Source: Candidatus Gastranaerophilales bacterium
GTDB lineage: Bacteria; Cyanobacteriota; Vampirovibrionia; Gastranaerophilales; Gastranaerophilaceae
Length of the DNA: 64,000 nucleotides
Assembly: GCA_944325005.1 (NCBI GenBank)
Contig: CALUYO010000005.1
Span: forward strand, 91,973 to 155,972
Reading direction: 5' to 3'
In this document: positions 9,372 to 19,180 of the stretch, one piece after another
How positions within the stretch are numbered: the stretch's first letter is position 1
Layout of the letters: each line of letters opens with the position of its first letter
Program-made: the position numbers and the translations under genes
The notes under the pieces: model-generated
Seen by the model: only the letters and a program-made list of their open reading frames with translations
What the model was told of the DNA's origin: nothing
Database searches by the model: none

Positions 9372-9468
9372 GTTTTTATATTATTTTTTAAGCTAAAAGT
9401 TCTTTTAAATATTTAAAACCGTATCCAACTCTCTTACCATTATTATTTTCCTCTTTTTCAGATATAAT

Positions 9469-9615
9469 TTATGCTCCTCCCGGAACAATGCCGCCCTCTG
9501 TTAATTCAAATGAAAAAGTGTCTTTGCCCATAACATATTTAGAGAGCAGGCCGCTGCCATAGTTCAACTTTAAAGGATCTAAAGAATATTTGTAAAATTT
9601 TGGGTTACGATTTAA
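9469..9615 (-). pseudogene. remnant of a protein C-terminus
   Basis: On the minus strand an open frame of about 48 codons with no usable start ends GSGLLSKYVMGKDTF... and ...GGIVPGGA before its stop. The codon use and the glycine-rich, polar ending look like real protein rather than chance in such AT-rich DNA, so it is probably the 3' end of a decayed or deleted gene. It lies between the prepilin A promoter and clpB. I do not recognise the family. Confidence 0.35.
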
Positions 9616-9726
9616 TTATTCAAAAGACAAAAGAAAAATAATTAATTAAACATTAATTTCAATGACTTTTTACAATTTAACGTTAAAATATAATTATAAG
9701 ATATTTTGTAAAAGGAGTTGACGTGT

Positions 9727-12324
9727 ATGCCAGATTTTGAAAAGTTTACGAATTATTCTCAGGAGCTTTTGAATTCTGCGGGTGCTATTATGCAGTCACA
9801 TAAGAATTCAGAAATGCAACCGGAGCATATTATGCTTGCCATGGTTAAGGATAATGGTGCTATAAAAGATTATTTAACGGAATTGAAACTTTTAAATCAA
9901 GGTTTTATAGATAAAATAGTTTCTGTTGTAAATTCTTTTCCTACAATTTCTGGTCCGCCTTCCGGACAGGTATTTCTTTCAAATGTAACATATAGACTGC
10001 TGGATCTGGCAGGACAGCAGGCGGAAGAATTTAAGGATGATTTTATCAGTGCAGAGTCAATTTTGCTTGCTATGACAAGACTTGATAACAGTCCTATACA
10101 ATTGCTTTTGAAAAATTATAATGTTGATGCGCAAAAAGTTTTAAATGTAATGAAAAAAATAAGGGGTAATAAAAAAGTGGATAATAAAAATGCAGAAGAA
10201 AATATGAAAGCGCTGGAAAAATTTTCAACAGATTTAACAGCTCTAGCAAGAAAAGGAAAATTAGATCCTGTTATAGGTCGTGATGAAGAAGTTAGGCGTA
10301 TAATTCAGGTTTTAAACAGAAGAACAAAAAACAATCCGGTTTTGATAGGCGAACCGGGTGTCGGAAAAACCGCAATAGTTGAAGGTCTTGCACAACGTAT
10401 TGTAAGAGGCGATGTTCCTGAAAGCTTAAAAGATGTTAAACTTGTTTCTCTTGATATGGGGGCTCTTGTTGCAGGAGCAAAATTCCGCGGAGAATTTGAA
10501 GAACGTTTGAAAGCCGTGTTGAAAGAGGTTGAAAATTCAAACGGTGAAATTGTAATGTTTATTGATGAACTTCATACAGTCGTTGGAGCAGGTGCTACAG
10601 AAGGGTCTATGGATGCAGGAAACCTTTTAAAACCAATGCTTGCAAGAGGTGTTTTGCGGACAATCGGCGCTACTACCATAAACGAGTATAGAAAATATAT
10701 TGAAAAAGATCCAGCCTTGGAAAGACGTTTTCAGCCAGTACTCGTTGGCGAACCGTCTGTTGAAGATACAATTTCTATTCTGAGAGGCTTAAAAGAAAAG
10801 TATGAAGTTCACCATGGAATTAGAATACTTGACAGCGCGTTAATAGCAGCCGCAAAGTTGTCTGACAGGTATATTACAGACAGATTTCTCCCTGATAAAG
10901 CAATTGATTTGATTGATGAAGCGGCATCATCTTTGCGTATTGAAATTGATTCTATGCCGGAAGAAATTGATAAAATGATGCGTCAGAAAATACAGCTGGA
11001 AATCGAAAGAGAAGCTCTTAAAAAAGAAGATGATGAAGATGCTAAGGCAAAAGTTGCTGATTTGACAAAACAAATAGATGATTTGGAAGCTAAAATTTCT
11101 AAACTTAAAGCTCAATGGGAGCAGGAAAAAGCTTCAATTACAGGTGAAGCAGGTATTAAAGAAGAAATAGAAAAAGTTAAAAACAAAATCGAAGAGGCTG
11201 AACGTAATACAGATTTGCAGACGGCTGCAGAACTTAAATACGGCAGGCTGCTTGAACTTGAAAAACAGTTAAAGGCTGTGCAAAATAAGGAAAAAACGGA
11301 TAATAAGCTTCTTAAAGAAGAAATAGATGACGAAGATATTGCAAATGTAGTAAGCAAGTGGACTGGAATTCCTGTTAATAAGCTTGTGGAAAGTGAAAAA
11401 CAAAAACTTCTAAATATGGAAGAAATTTTGCATAAACGTCTGGTAGGCCAGGAAGAAGCTGTTGATACGGTTGCCGATGCCATTCGTCGTGCCCGCTCAG
11501 GCTTAAAGGATCCTAAACGTCCGATAGGTACCTTCTTATTTTTAGGTCCGACAGGCGTTGGTAAAACGGAGCTTGCAAAATCTCTTGCCGAATTCATGTT
11601 TAATGACGAAGATGCTCTTATTCGTATTGATATGTCGGAATATATGGAAAAACATAATGTATCAAGACTTGTCGGTGCTCCTCCGGGATATGTCGGGTAT
11701 GATGAAGGCGGTCAGTTAACGGAAGCTGTCAGAAGAAAACCTTATTCGGTTGTTCTTTTTGATGAAATTGAAAAGGCCCATCCGGATGTATTCAACATTA
11801 TGCTTCAAATATTTGATGACGGCCGCTTAACTGATTCAAAGGGAAGAACTGTTGACTTCAAAAATACATTAATCATTATGACTTCTAATATCGGCAGCGA
11901 TATAATCCTTGAAAATACTTTGAATTCTTTGGTATCACAGCAAAATTTGGAAGAAACTAAAGATAAGGTTTTGGAAGTTTTGAGAAGCAGGTTTAAACCT
12001 GAATTCTTGAACAGAATAGATGAAACTATATTCTTTAGAGCCTTGAATATGCAGGATTTAACTAAGATAGTCGATATCCAGATGGATTATTTAAGAAAAC
12101 TTCTTAAAGATCAGGAAATAGACTTTGACATAACAGATGATGCTAAAGAATTTCTTGCAACCCGAGGCTTCAACCCAGTATACGGTGCAAGACCTCTGAA
12201 ACGCGTTATAAGACAGTTAATAGAAAACCCGTTATCGAAACAAATTCTTGCACAGAAATTTCTGAGAGGTGATAAAGTAATCATTGATGTTGATAACGAT
12301 GAGATAACTTTCAGGAAACAATAA
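9727..12324 (+). CDS. clpB: ATP-dependent disaggregase ClpB
   Basis: A hexameric AAA+ chaperone that extracts polypeptides from aggregates with DnaK. It has an N-terminal Clp repeat domain (about residues 1-140), AAA-1 with Walker A GEPGVGKT (about 209-216), a long middle coiled coil (about 395-520), and AAA-2 with Walker A GPTGVGKT (about 607-614) and the [37 protein letters not shown] region. The middle coiled coil distinguishes it from ClpA/ClpC. I prefer the ATG at 9727, nine bases after AGGAG, over an in-frame TTG at 9718 that touches the ribosome-binding site. Length is then 865 residues, usual for ClpB. Confidence 0.93.
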   Translation: MPDFEKFTNYSQELLNSAGAIMQSHKNSEMQPEHIMLAMVKDNGAIKDYLTELKLLNQGFIDKIVSVVNSFPTISGPPSGQVFLSNVTYRLLDLAGQQAEEFKDDFISAESILLAMTRLDNSPIQLLLKNYNVDAQKVLNVMKKIRGNKKVDNKNAEENMKALEKFSTDLTALARKGKLDPVIGRDEEVRRIIQVLNRRTKNNPVLIGEPGVGKTAIVEGLAQRIVRGDVPESLKDVKLVSLDMGALVAGAKFRGEFEERLKAVLKEVENSNGEIVMFIDELHTVVGAGATEGSMDAGNLLKPMLARGVLRTIGATTINEYRKYIEKDPALERRFQPVLVGEPSVEDTISILRGLKEKYEVHHGIRILDSALIAAAKLSDRYITDRFLPDKAIDLIDEAASSLRIEIDSMPEEIDKMMRQKIQLEIEREALKKEDDEDAKAKVADLTKQIDDLEAKISKLKAQWEQEKASITGEAGIKEEIEKVKNKIEEAERNTDLQTAAELKYGRLLELEKQLKAVQNKEKTDNKLLKEEIDDEDIANVVSKWTGIPVNKLVESEKQKLLNMEEILHKRLVGQEEAVDTVADAIRRARSGLKDPKRPIGTFLFLGPTGVGKTELAKSLAEFMFNDEDALIRIDMSEYMEKHNVSRLVGAPPGYVGYDEGGQLTEAVRRKPYSVVLFDEIEKAHPDVFNIMLQIFDDGRLTDSKGRTVDFKNTLIIMTSNIGSDIILENTLNSLVSQQNLEETKDKVLEVLRSRFKPEFLNRIDETIFFRALNMQDLTKIVDIQMDYLRKLLKDQEIDFDITDDAKEFLATRGFNPVYGARPLKRVIRQLIENPLSKQILAQKFLRGDKVIIDVDNDEITFRKQ

Positions 12325-12340
12325 ATTAATAAATCTTAAT

Positions 12341-12372
12341 GGGGACAGATTTTATTCGTCCCCTTATTTATT
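12341..12372 (+). terminator. clpB terminator
   Basis: GGGGAC (12341-12346) pairs with GTCCCC (12358-12363), followed by a T-rich stretch TTATTTATTA. Confidence 0.6.
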
Positions 12373-12392
12373 ATTTGATATAGAATTGTTAT

Positions 12393-13067
12393 ATGAATGT
12401 AATACAAATACAAACGAATATATCTTTCGGGTTAAATTATAATACCCATCGAAAAATAGCTCAAAGAGTTATAGAAAAAGAATATCCGCAGTTGCGTAAG
12501 TATGCGCCGGTTATAAAAAGTGCAGTGCAAAAACCTGACTTTGATGAAAAAGGGTTTAACTTTAATACCCATTTTTATTACCCTGACGAAAATATATTTA
12601 GACCTCGTCAAAGCTTTTTTGATTTTGATGGTGTACATAATGCCAGAGTTAAATTTAATGAACATATAGATAACTTCTTTACTGCTTCTAAATATTTCAG
12701 ATATACTGAAATGGCAGATGAAGCAGGTCGGGCAAAACATTTTCTTGATGATATGAGCGTTGGCTTCCATGTGCATAGAGGAAATATTCTTCAAAAATGG
12801 AAAGAAGCAGGAATACATAAGCGTTTTGAGGATTACATTTATAATAATGAAGACGTTTTCATAAAAAATGCACAAAGAGTACCCGTTGAATTTAAAACTA
12901 AGGAGTTTGATGACATTTTTATGAGTGTTGTCAACTATGCTAAAAATATGGAGCTTCCTGATGATAAGCATTTTAGTAAATGGGCAGAACTTGCTCAAAA
13001 TACTGTCAATGTGGCGATGGATGCATCTAAGGTTTTCCTAAATAAGATTTCAGAATTTTTGCCTTAG
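12393..13067 (+). CDS. zinc-dependent phospholipase C-like protein
   Basis: A 224-residue, largely helical protein. NTHRKIAQRV (about residues 17-26), NTHFYYPD (about 58-65) and AKHFLDDMSVGFHVHRG (about 117-133) carry spaced His and Asp residues like the metal ligands of the zinc-dependent phospholipase C / S1-P1 nuclease fold. That assignment rests on motif pattern only. There is no Sec signal peptide; instead the N-terminus reads MNVIQIQTNISFGLN, similar to the F-x-G motif of other unknown proteins here. A TAGAAT box ends 6 bases before the ATG and no Shine-Dalgarno is seen, so the mRNA may be leaderless. A role on host or self membranes is speculation. Confidence 0.6.
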   Translation: MNVIQIQTNISFGLNYNTHRKIAQRVIEKEYPQLRKYAPVIKSAVQKPDFDEKGFNFNTHFYYPDENIFRPRQSFFDFDGVHNARVKFNEHIDNFFTASKYFRYTEMADEAGRAKHFLDDMSVGFHVHRGNILQKWKEAGIHKRFEDYIYNNEDVFIKNAQRVPVEFKTKEFDDIFMSVVNYAKNMELPDDKHFSKWAELAQNTVNVAMDASKVFLNKISEFLP

Positions 13068-13080
13068 GATTACCTCTTTT

Positions 13081-13914
13081 TTATTTTAGCCATAATGTAA
13101 ATATAACATTTTTATCCTGCTCCGGAATAATTTCAATTTCTTTGCCGCGGAATGCTGTGCCGAAATAGTTGAAAAATTGAGCAATTCTTTTACTTTTATA
13201 CTGTAATATATCAAATCCGTTGATTGCTAAAGGTGTGTTTATAGTTATAATTTCGCCATCAACTGTTTTTGTCTTAAACTGTTTAAAATCAAGTTCGGCG
13301 TTATCATAATACCATCCGTTTTCGCTTACATAATCTACTGTTCCATAAATAGGTGTATCTTTTTTTATGTATAGTTTTCTATTTTTATAAATATCTTTTA
13401 CTGAAATAAATTTTATTTTATCTCCGACTTCAATTTCGTCATAACAGGTTGAAATTGTTTGAGCCGGTTTAATTTGAACCGGAGTATCTTCCGAGTTTAT
13501 GTAATCGCTAAAAAATAATGTAAGTTTTGTTTTTTCAGGTTTAAGTACCACTTCTCCGCCTCTAATAATCCCAATGACCGGAACGGCTCCTGTTTCAGCC
13601 ATTTCCTGATATTTTTTATGTTCTCCGCCTTTGATAAATATTTCTCCGTTTAAAATCTTATCAGAGTTTTTGTATTTAAAATTATTTATGAGAATTGATG
13701 CCTGCTCTCCTGCAAATCCGTTCGGTGTAATCTCTTTTACAAGTCCTGTTACTAATTCTCCGGTTGCGACATCTTTAAATTCTACTGTAGTTCCTGCCTG
13801 AAGATTTTTATCGGCAGTTGTAATTTTATTTAGAGGTGTTATTGTAACAGGAACTTCTTCAGCTGAAGAAATTCCTGTTAATAATATACAAATAAGTATT
13901 AATCTTTTTAGCAT
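13081..13914 (-). CDS. secreted beta-rich protein of unknown function
   Basis: A 277-residue protein with a signal peptide (MLKRLILICILLTGISSAEE, cleavage probably before EE). The rest is rich in beta-strand patterns. Two stretches are similar: 'AGTTVEFKDVATGE' near residue 41 and 'VGDKIKFISVKDIYKNRKLYIKKDTPIYGTVDYV' near residue 170, so it may hold repeated small barrels. No catalytic motif is visible. Its start overlaps the stop of the M48 peptidase gene by one base (TAATG), so the two are translationally coupled and probably act together in the envelope. Confidence 0.7.
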   Translation of the reverse strand: MLKRLILICILLTGISSAEEVPVTITPLNKITTADKNLQAGTTVEFKDVATGELVTGLVKEITPNGFAGEQASILINNFKYKNSDKILNGEIFIKGGEHKKYQEMAETGAVPVIGIIRGGEVVLKPEKTKLTLFFSDYINSEDTPVQIKPAQTISTCYDEIEVGDKIKFISVKDIYKNRKLYIKKDTPIYGTVDYVSENGWYYDNAELDFKQFKTKTVDGEIITINTPLAINGFDILQYKSKRIAQFFNYFGTAFRGKEIEIIPEQDKNVIFTLWLK

Positions 13915-14624
13915 TATAAGTCTCCGTTTTGCATTTGTTTCAATTTACGTCTTTTTTGTTTTTGCTGAAACTCTGTAATATCTTTATTCATACTGTATAC
14001 AAAGTTTTTATATGACGGAGTCTTAGTATACGGGGAATCAAGGTACTGCGGGTATTTAACATAAATATACTTGTACATATCTATTAGTCTTTTAGAGCCT
14101 TTAGGGTGTGTATAAGTACATCCCCAATCCCAAACAGGTTCACCAAAAATTTTATTTCCCATAGTAATTGCAGCAATCGGGTCGTATCCGGCTTTTACCA
14201 TATAATCAATACCGTTTAAATCTGCTTTTTGCTCATACTTTTTTGAATTTGCATTCATTGCCATATATTTTGCCATACCGCCGTATGCTTCAACTGAATG
14301 TGCAATTTCATGCGACAGTATATACGCAAGCTCATCATCGTTATCTATATAAAGAAACATTCCTGAATAAATAGTGACAGTTTTGTCATACAGGTTAGAG
14401 TTTGCGTTAATTGTTTTCTTTGTACTGTCTACAAAGATAGGCACTCTTTTAGGTATTGCATTAGCCATCATAATTTTCTGCCCTACCTGTAGAACTTTTT
14501 CTTCATCAATCCCTTTTTTCCTCCAGAAATTATTAAAATTTACATTGCGGATAACCATAACTTCTTCTGCAAATGAGCATGTGCCAATTAACAGCACACT
14601 GAATAAAATCAAAAATCTTTTCAT
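13914..14624 (-). CDS. secreted M48-family zinc metallopeptidase
   Basis: An envelope peptidase of the M48 (Ste24/HtpX/BepA-like) family. The zinc motif is HEIAHS with the downstream helix KKYEQKADLNGIDYMVKAGYD supplying the third ligand (Glu or Asp). The start is placed at the ATG at 14624, which begins a good signal peptide (MKRFLILFSVLLIGTCSFAEE) and has GAGGA six bases upstream; a longer in-frame start at 14651 adds only polar residues before the signal. Length is then 236 residues. It is coupled to the downstream secreted protein. BepA-like outer-membrane quality control is possible but no TPR domain is present. Confidence 0.82.
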   Translation of the reverse strand: MKRFLILFSVLLIGTCSFAEEVMVIRNVNFNNFWRKKGIDEEKVLQVGQKIMMANAIPKRVPIFVDSTKKTINANSNLYDKTVTIYSGMFLYIDNDDELAYILSHEIAHSVEAYGGMAKYMAMNANSKKYEQKADLNGIDYMVKAGYDPIAAITMGNKIFGEPVWDWGCTYTHPKGSKRLIDMYKYIYVKYPQYLDSPYTKTPSYKNFVYSMNKDITEFQQKQKRRKLKQMQNGDL

Positions 14625-14775
14625 AATAATTCCTCTTTTATTATCACGCATTCATAATATACCATTACAAAAAATATTTCAAGATGATGTAAAACTTTTA
14701 TAAGGATATTTTATTTTGAATTTTTCAATGATATAATATTTTGTAAAGTATTCAGATTATTGGAGAGCAGAAAAT

Positions 14776-16620
14776 ATGTGCGGAATAGTAGGATATGTCG
14801 GTAATAAACCGGTTGTTGATATATTGGTTGACGGTCTGGAACAATTGGAATATAGAGGTTATGATTCTTCCGGTATTGCTGTTATGTGTGACAGTGAGAT
14901 TAAAGTTTATAAAGCTATCGGCAAATTACAAAATTTAAGAGAAGAACTAAAAGGGCATGAAAATGAGTTTTCACAATCCACAATGGGTATCGGTCATATA
15001 AGATGGGCTACTCATGGAGCCCCTACACTGTTGAATGCACATCCGCATACTTGCACCTGCGGAAATCTCGTTGTTGTTCATAATGGAATTATAGAAAATT
15101 ATAAAGAATTGCGTGAAGAACTTACAAAAGATGGTTGTGTTTTTAGATCTCAAACAGATACGGAAGCTGTTGCTCATCTTGTAGCAAGAAAATATGCTGA
15201 ATGTAAAAATTTAACTGAAGCCGTCCGGCTTGCATCTGAAGAAATTGATGGGGCCTACGCATTATGTGTAATGCATAATGACTGCAAAAATACGCTTGTC
15301 ATAACAAAAAGAAATGCTCCGCTCCTTGTTGGAATAGGGGATGGAGAATATTTTGCGGCGTCTGATGTTCCGGCAATTATTAAGCATACAAATAAAGCAG
15401 TGTATCTTGAAGATAACCAGATTGCTACTTTAACTCCTGATAGTATGGCCCTTATTGACATAGAAGGTAATAAGCTATCTCCAAAAATTGAAGTATTGCC
15501 ATGGGAACCTGTTGCTTTAAGCAAAATGGGTTATAAACACTTTATGCTTAAAGAAATTCATGAACAACCGGATGTTATAAGAAATATTCTTGTCGGCAGA
15601 CTTCATGCTCCTGATGAAAATATTATTCTGAATGAAGTTAAATTAAATCGAGAAACTTTAAAAAATCTTGACAGAATACAAATAATTGCCTGCGGAACTT
15701 CTTTGCATGCCGCAATGATAGGTAAATATCTGATAGAAAGTTTCTGTGGCATTGCGGTTGATGTAGAGGCTTCCAGTGAATATATTTACAGAAAAACTGT
15801 TACCAATGAAAGAACTCTTGTAATCGGTGTTTCTCAGTCTGGAGAAACTGCTGATACTTTAACTGCGATTAAGCAGGCAAAAGCAAAGGGATCACATATA
15901 TTGATAATTACAAACAGACCAGACAGTGCTATGGCAAGAGAAGCCGACAGTTTAATTCCTGTAAATGCGGGTATTGAAGTCTCTGTTGCCGCAACAAAAT
16001 CTTATATAGCACAGCTTATGGCATTTTATCTTTTATCTTTATACATGGCAGAAATTAAAGATAGTATTGCAGCTTCGACTCTCACATCATTGAAAGCGGA
16101 ATTGATGCTTTTGCCTCAAAAGATTGAACAAATCCTTGCTCATAAAGAAAATATTCAAACTGTTGCCAGAGTGTATGCAAATACAAAAGATTTTATTTAT
16201 ATTGCAAGGGGGATTAATTTCCCGACTGCACTGGAGGGTGCATTAAAACTTAAAGAAATAAGTTATATTAATGCAACGGGATATCCTGCAGGTGAATTAA
16301 AGCATGGACCTATTGCAATGCTTGATGAAACAATGCCTGTTTTATCAATATTGATGAATGGTTCTGTTTATGAAAAGCTGCTCTCGAACAGTGAAGAAGC
16401 AAAAGCCAGAAATGCAAGAATGATAGCTTTAACAAATTCAAAAGATGAAAAATTGAAAGATTTATTTGAACATATAATAAATGTTCCGGATGTTCAGGAG
16501 TTATTTTCTCCGATTATTGCAATAATTCCTTTGCAGCTTTTGGCTTATTATATTGCTGAATTTTTGGGTAAAGATGTTGACCAGCCGCGTAATCTAGCTA
16601 AGTCTGTTACGGTTGAATAA
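14776..16620 (+). CDS. glmS: glutamine--fructose-6-phosphate aminotransferase
   Basis: It makes glucosamine-6-phosphate from fructose-6-phosphate and glutamine, the first step to UDP-GlcNAc for peptidoglycan and LPS. The N-terminal Ntn glutaminase domain starts MCGIVGYVG, with Cys2 as nucleophile once Met is removed. Two SIS sugar-isomerase domains follow (about residues 290-430 and 460-600), and the C-terminus DQPRNLAKSVTVE is the conserved active-site tail. The 614-residue length is standard. A GGAGAG lies upstream of the ATG. The 124-base leader shows no glmS ribozyme core that I can recognise. Confidence 0.95.
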   Translation: MCGIVGYVGNKPVVDILVDGLEQLEYRGYDSSGIAVMCDSEIKVYKAIGKLQNLREELKGHENEFSQSTMGIGHIRWATHGAPTLLNAHPHTCTCGNLVVVHNGIIENYKELREELTKDGCVFRSQTDTEAVAHLVARKYAECKNLTEAVRLASEEIDGAYALCVMHNDCKNTLVITKRNAPLLVGIGDGEYFAASDVPAIIKHTNKAVYLEDNQIATLTPDSMALIDIEGNKLSPKIEVLPWEPVALSKMGYKHFMLKEIHEQPDVIRNILVGRLHAPDENIILNEVKLNRETLKNLDRIQIIACGTSLHAAMIGKYLIESFCGIAVDVEASSEYIYRKTVTNERTLVIGVSQSGETADTLTAIKQAKAKGSHILIITNRPDSAMAREADSLIPVNAGIEVSVAATKSYIAQLMAFYLLSLYMAEIKDSIAASTLTSLKAELMLLPQKIEQILAHKENIQTVARVYANTKDFIYIARGINFPTALEGALKLKEISYINATGYPAGELKHGPIAMLDETMPVLSILMNGSVYEKLLSNSEEAKARNARMIALTNSKDEKLKDLFEHIINVPDVQELFSPIIAIIPLQLLAYYIAEFLGKDVDQPRNLAKSVTVE

Positions 16621-16629
16621 TGAAATTGA

Positions 16630-16660
16630 AAAGAGCCTTATTTAATAAGGCTCTTTTTTA
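16630..16660 (+). terminator. bidirectional terminator between glmS and prepilin B
   Basis: AAGAGCCTTAT pairs with ATAAGGCTCTT, followed by TTTTT. An A-run precedes it, so it can serve both convergent genes; it overlaps the stop codon of prepilin B. Confidence 0.8.
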
Positions 16661-17487
16661 TTTACATTTAGTTTTACCTTTCCATGTTAAATCATCACAT
16701 TTTAAATAGTCCATATTTTCGTTATATAGAACCCAGGCTGTGCACGCATACATATTTTTATCACTAAAACCGGGATAGGGGGTGTCGATTTTTCTATTAC
16801 AAGCTCTTTCAAACTCGTGTGTATCTCCTTGTATTCCAAAGGGAACTAAAGCATCTCGCGTGACATAGAAACTGAATCGATCTCTGCCATTCTTGTTAGG
16901 CAGTCTGTTTCCGTTTAGGTCAACAGAAATCGAGCCGCATGCATGTTGTAGTGGGGTACTATTTCCTTCTCTGCTATAATTCCCGTTACATTGACCACTC
17001 CAGACTCTGAAACTTACCCTGGTCCCGTCCAATAAAATAACACTTCTAGAGAATTGTTTTCCGCTAATATCTGGCGGCGGGTTACATACTTTTTCAACAG
17101 TACTATCGTCCATATCAATACAATTATGCGACAACTTCATGTATTTAGCAATATTCTTTGCCATGATGTAATGCGAGTTTTCATCATACATTCCACCCAT
17201 CCCCCATTCATCAGGGGTTCCGTTTTCTGAAACAGCCATAATAAATGCCTGGCTAACTGTAGAATAAACTTTTTTAAGCTGCGCAACTCTTTCTTTATCC
17301 TGTTTATCACTAATAAGTGCAGGCATGGTCATAGCTGCAATAACCCCGATAATACCAAGTGTGATTAAGACTTCAGCAAGCGTAAAACCATATGACGAAT
17401 TTTTAAAACGACAGAAATACCTTATAATGTAGACTAAATAAGGTTCTCGCGGGGGGGGGGCACTCTGAATGCTTCTTGTTTAAACAT
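16658..17487 (-). CDS. prepilin B, type IV pilin-like, frame broken at a C10 tract
   Basis: Starts at the ATG at 17487, seven bases after AGGAGA, reading MFKQEAFRV then C10. In the present frame it ends at a TAG soon after the tract. With 11 Cs it stays open through a 34-residue leader to SYG|FTLAEVLITLGIIG and on to a 276-residue prepilin. The body matches prepilin A nearly residue for residue in the helix (SDKQ-KERVAQLKKVYST), in GTPDEWGMG-MYDENSH and in the C-terminus CTAWVLYNENMDYLKC, so A and B are recent duplicates about 8 kb apart. Six conserved cysteines suggest disulfides in the exported domain. Confidence 0.8.
17451..17460. repeat. G10 mononucleotide tract in prepilin B leader
   Basis: Ten Gs on the + strand, C10 in the coding strand after codon 9. 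Eleven would place the prepilin body in frame. Confidence 0.9.
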
Positions 17488-17520
17488 TGTTTAATCTCCT
17501 ATTTATCTTTATTATTTACT

Positions 17521-17549
17521 ATTATTTACTATTATTGGAAATTTGTCAA
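17521..17549 (-). promoter_or_regulatory. prepilin B promoter
   Basis: On the minus strand TTGACA (17549-17544), 17-bp spacer, AATAAT (17526-17521). The spacer is nearly identical to that of prepilin C (AATTTCCAATAA). Confidence 0.65.
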
Positions 17550-17563
17550 CTTGTTGTTATAAT
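17535..17563 (+). promoter_or_regulatory. promoter of the small ORF, leaderless
   Basis: TTGGAA (17535-17540), 17-bp spacer, TATAAT (17558-17563), then six bases to the ATG at 17570. It overlaps the divergent prepilin B promoter, so the two may interfere. Confidence 0.5.
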
Positions 17564-17569
17564 GTTTAT

Positions 17570-17731
17570 ATGATTCTATCGGAAATTGTAAAAGTTAATA
17601 AAATTGAAAGTTTTGATAATATTTATATTGAAAATGAATTGATTAAATCCGGCAAAATTCCTGTTCGTTGGGCTATTGTTGATGTTGACGATAACTATAT
17701 TATGGTCTGTGTTTCATATTTAAATAACTGA
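17570..17731 (+). CDS. small protein of unknown function (53 aa)
   Basis: Begins MILSEIVKVNKIESFDNIYIENELIK and ends VDDNYIMVCVSYLNN. It is acidic, soluble and has no signal peptide or known motif. The start at 17570 is preferred over 17543 because a TATAAT sits exactly six bases upstream and there is no Shine-Dalgarno, implying a leaderless message. It is divergent from prepilin B and upstream of metK. I do not recognise it. Confidence 0.5.
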   Translation: MILSEIVKVNKIESFDNIYIENELIKSGKIPVRWAIVDVDDNYIMVCVSYLNN

Positions 17732-17853
17732 TTAATATATATTCACACAATATTTGCTTTTCAATGTTGTTGGTTGTACACTGTTTCTTAATGGAGTGGC
17801 CGGGTTGGAATTAAAAGACTTACCGGCGTTAAAAAAATTAAGGAGAAATTGAA
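17732..17853 (+). promoter_or_regulatory. metK leader with inverted repeat and possible leader peptide
   Basis: The 122-base leader holds GCCGG (17799-17803) pairing with CCGGC (17823-17827), and a GTG-started frame at 17796-17852 coding for about 18 residues (ending ALKKLRRN) whose stop lies just before the metK ATG, with AAGGAGA inside it. It does not match a SAM riboswitch class I can recognise by eye. Regulation of metK by this leader is only a possibility. Confidence 0.3.
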
Positions 17854-19128
17854 ATGACACCAAGAAACTTTTTATTTACTTCCGAATCTGTTACGGAAGG
17901 GCACCCCGACAAAGTATGCGATCAGATTTCTGATGCTATTTTGGACGAATTTTTGACAAAATATCCACAGTCAAGAGTTGCAGCAGAGACAACTGTTACT
18001 ACCGGTATGGCGCTTGTTTGCGGTGAAATTACTTCTGATTGTTATGTTGATATTCCGTCTGTTGTTAGAAATACTATTAAAAATATCGGCTATTCAGGAG
18101 CTTCAGGAGGCGGATTTGATGCTGATACATGTGCAGTATTGACAAGTATTGACGAACAGTCCTGCGATATTGCGGGCGGCGTAAATAAGGCTTTTGAATC
18201 AAGAAGCGATAATGCTGATACTTCAACTTCAGAAACTGAAAATATAGGGGCAGGCGATCAGGGTATTATGTTTGGTTATGCTTGTAACGAAACACCTGAA
18301 TTAATGCCTTTACCGATTAGTCTTGCTCATAAATTATCATATAGACTTGCTCAGGTAAGAAAACAGGGAATTTTAAATTATCTTAGACCTGACGGCAAAT
18401 CTCAGGTTACTGTTGAATATGTTGACGGTAAACCTTCAAGAATTCATACAGTATTGATTTCAACACAACATGACCCTGAAATTAACGGAGAATGTGACAA
18501 CAGCAAAGTTCAGGAAATTATAAAAAGAGATATTACTGCATACGTAATTGATGAGGTTTTTGCTCATGAGGCAATTAAACTTGACAGCGATACAAAAATT
18601 CTTGTAAACCCGTCAGGTAGATTTGTTGTAGGCGGCCCTCAAGGTGATGCCGGTTTGACAGGCCGTAAGATTATTGTTGATACATACGGCGGCTATTCAA
18701 GACACGGCGGCGGTGCTTTTTCCGGTAAAGATCCAACAAAAGTAGACAGATCTGCTGCTTATGCTGCAAGATGGGTTGCTAAAAATATTGTTGCTGCAGG
18801 TTTGGCTGAAAAATGCGAAATTGAACTTGCTTATGCAATCGGTGTTGCAGAACCTGTTTCAATCATGGTTGATACATTTGGTACAGGTAAGATTTCAGAT
18901 GATGAAATTTCTATTTTAGTATCTAAAAACTTTGATTTAAGACCGGCATCAATTATTAATCAGTTTGACCTTCGCGGTTTGCCTGCTAAAAACGGCGGTA
19001 AATTCTACCAGTTGTTGGCTGCTTACGGTCATATGGGAAGAACTGATATTGATGTTCCATGGGAAAGAACAGATAAGGCAGACGCACTAAAATCTCAGGC
19101 ATGCGGGTGCTGTTCTTGTTCAAAATAA
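17854..19128 (+). CDS. metK: S-adenosylmethionine synthetase
   Basis: It condenses ATP and methionine to S-adenosylmethionine in the cytoplasm. The N-terminal [22 protein letters not shown] is the family signature with the ATP-binding residues; [12 protein letters not shown] and [22 protein letters not shown] are the other two PROSITE-type motifs. At 424 residues it is slightly longer than typical (about 380-400) because of an insertion around residues 110-130 and an unusual Cys-rich tail ending ACGCCSCSK, which could bind metal. Start is clear from AAGGAG. With metF in the same window it feeds the methyl cycle. Confidence 0.95.
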   Translation: MTPRNFLFTSESVTEGHPDKVCDQISDAILDEFLTKYPQSRVAAETTVTTGMALVCGEITSDCYVDIPSVVRNTIKNIGYSGASGGGFDADTCAVLTSIDEQSCDIAGGVNKAFESRSDNADTSTSETENIGAGDQGIMFGYACNETPELMPLPISLAHKLSYRLAQVRKQGILNYLRPDGKSQVTVEYVDGKPSRIHTVLISTQHDPEINGECDNSKVQEIIKRDITAYVIDEVFAHEAIKLDSDTKILVNPSGRFVVGGPQGDAGLTGRKIIVDTYGGYSRHGGGAFSGKDPTKVDRSAAYAARWVAKNIVAAGLAEKCEIELAYAIGVAEPVSIMVDTFGTGKISDDEISILVSKNFDLRPASIINQFDLRGLPAKNGGKFYQLLAAYGHMGRTDIDVPWERTDKADALKSQACGCCSCSK

Positions 19129-19137
19129 TTTGAAAGT

Positions 19138-19168
19138 CAGGAGAGTTTTTTAGCTCTCCTGGTTTTTA
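19138..19168 (+). terminator. metK terminator
   Basis: CAGGAGAG pairs with CTCTCCTG around a T-rich loop, followed by GTTTTTAT. Confidence 0.75.
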
Positions 19169-19180
19169 TATGGTGATTTT

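Larger units (their letters stand above)
9333..9726. other. 394-base region between prepilin A and clpB
   Basis: It contains the prepilin A promoter, the remnant C-terminal frame at 9469-9615, and an AT-rich clpB leader with a TATAAT at 9689-9694 but no well-spaced -35. No CIRCE-type inverted repeat (HrcA operator) was seen ahead of clpB. Confidence 0.4.

Noticed and set aside
9718..9726. TTG start of clpB
   Set aside because: It touches the Shine-Dalgarno; the ATG at 9727 has proper spacing.
12432..12998. 188-codon minus-strand ORF opposite the phospholipase-like gene
   Set aside because: Shadow frame with no RBS; the + strand protein has coherent motifs.
14652..14775. glmS ribozyme in the glmS leader
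   Set aside because: Too short and no recognisable ribozyme core.
17854..19128. Programmed frameshift or truncation in metK
   Set aside because: Frame is continuous; the unusual C-terminus is in frame and ends at a normal terminator.
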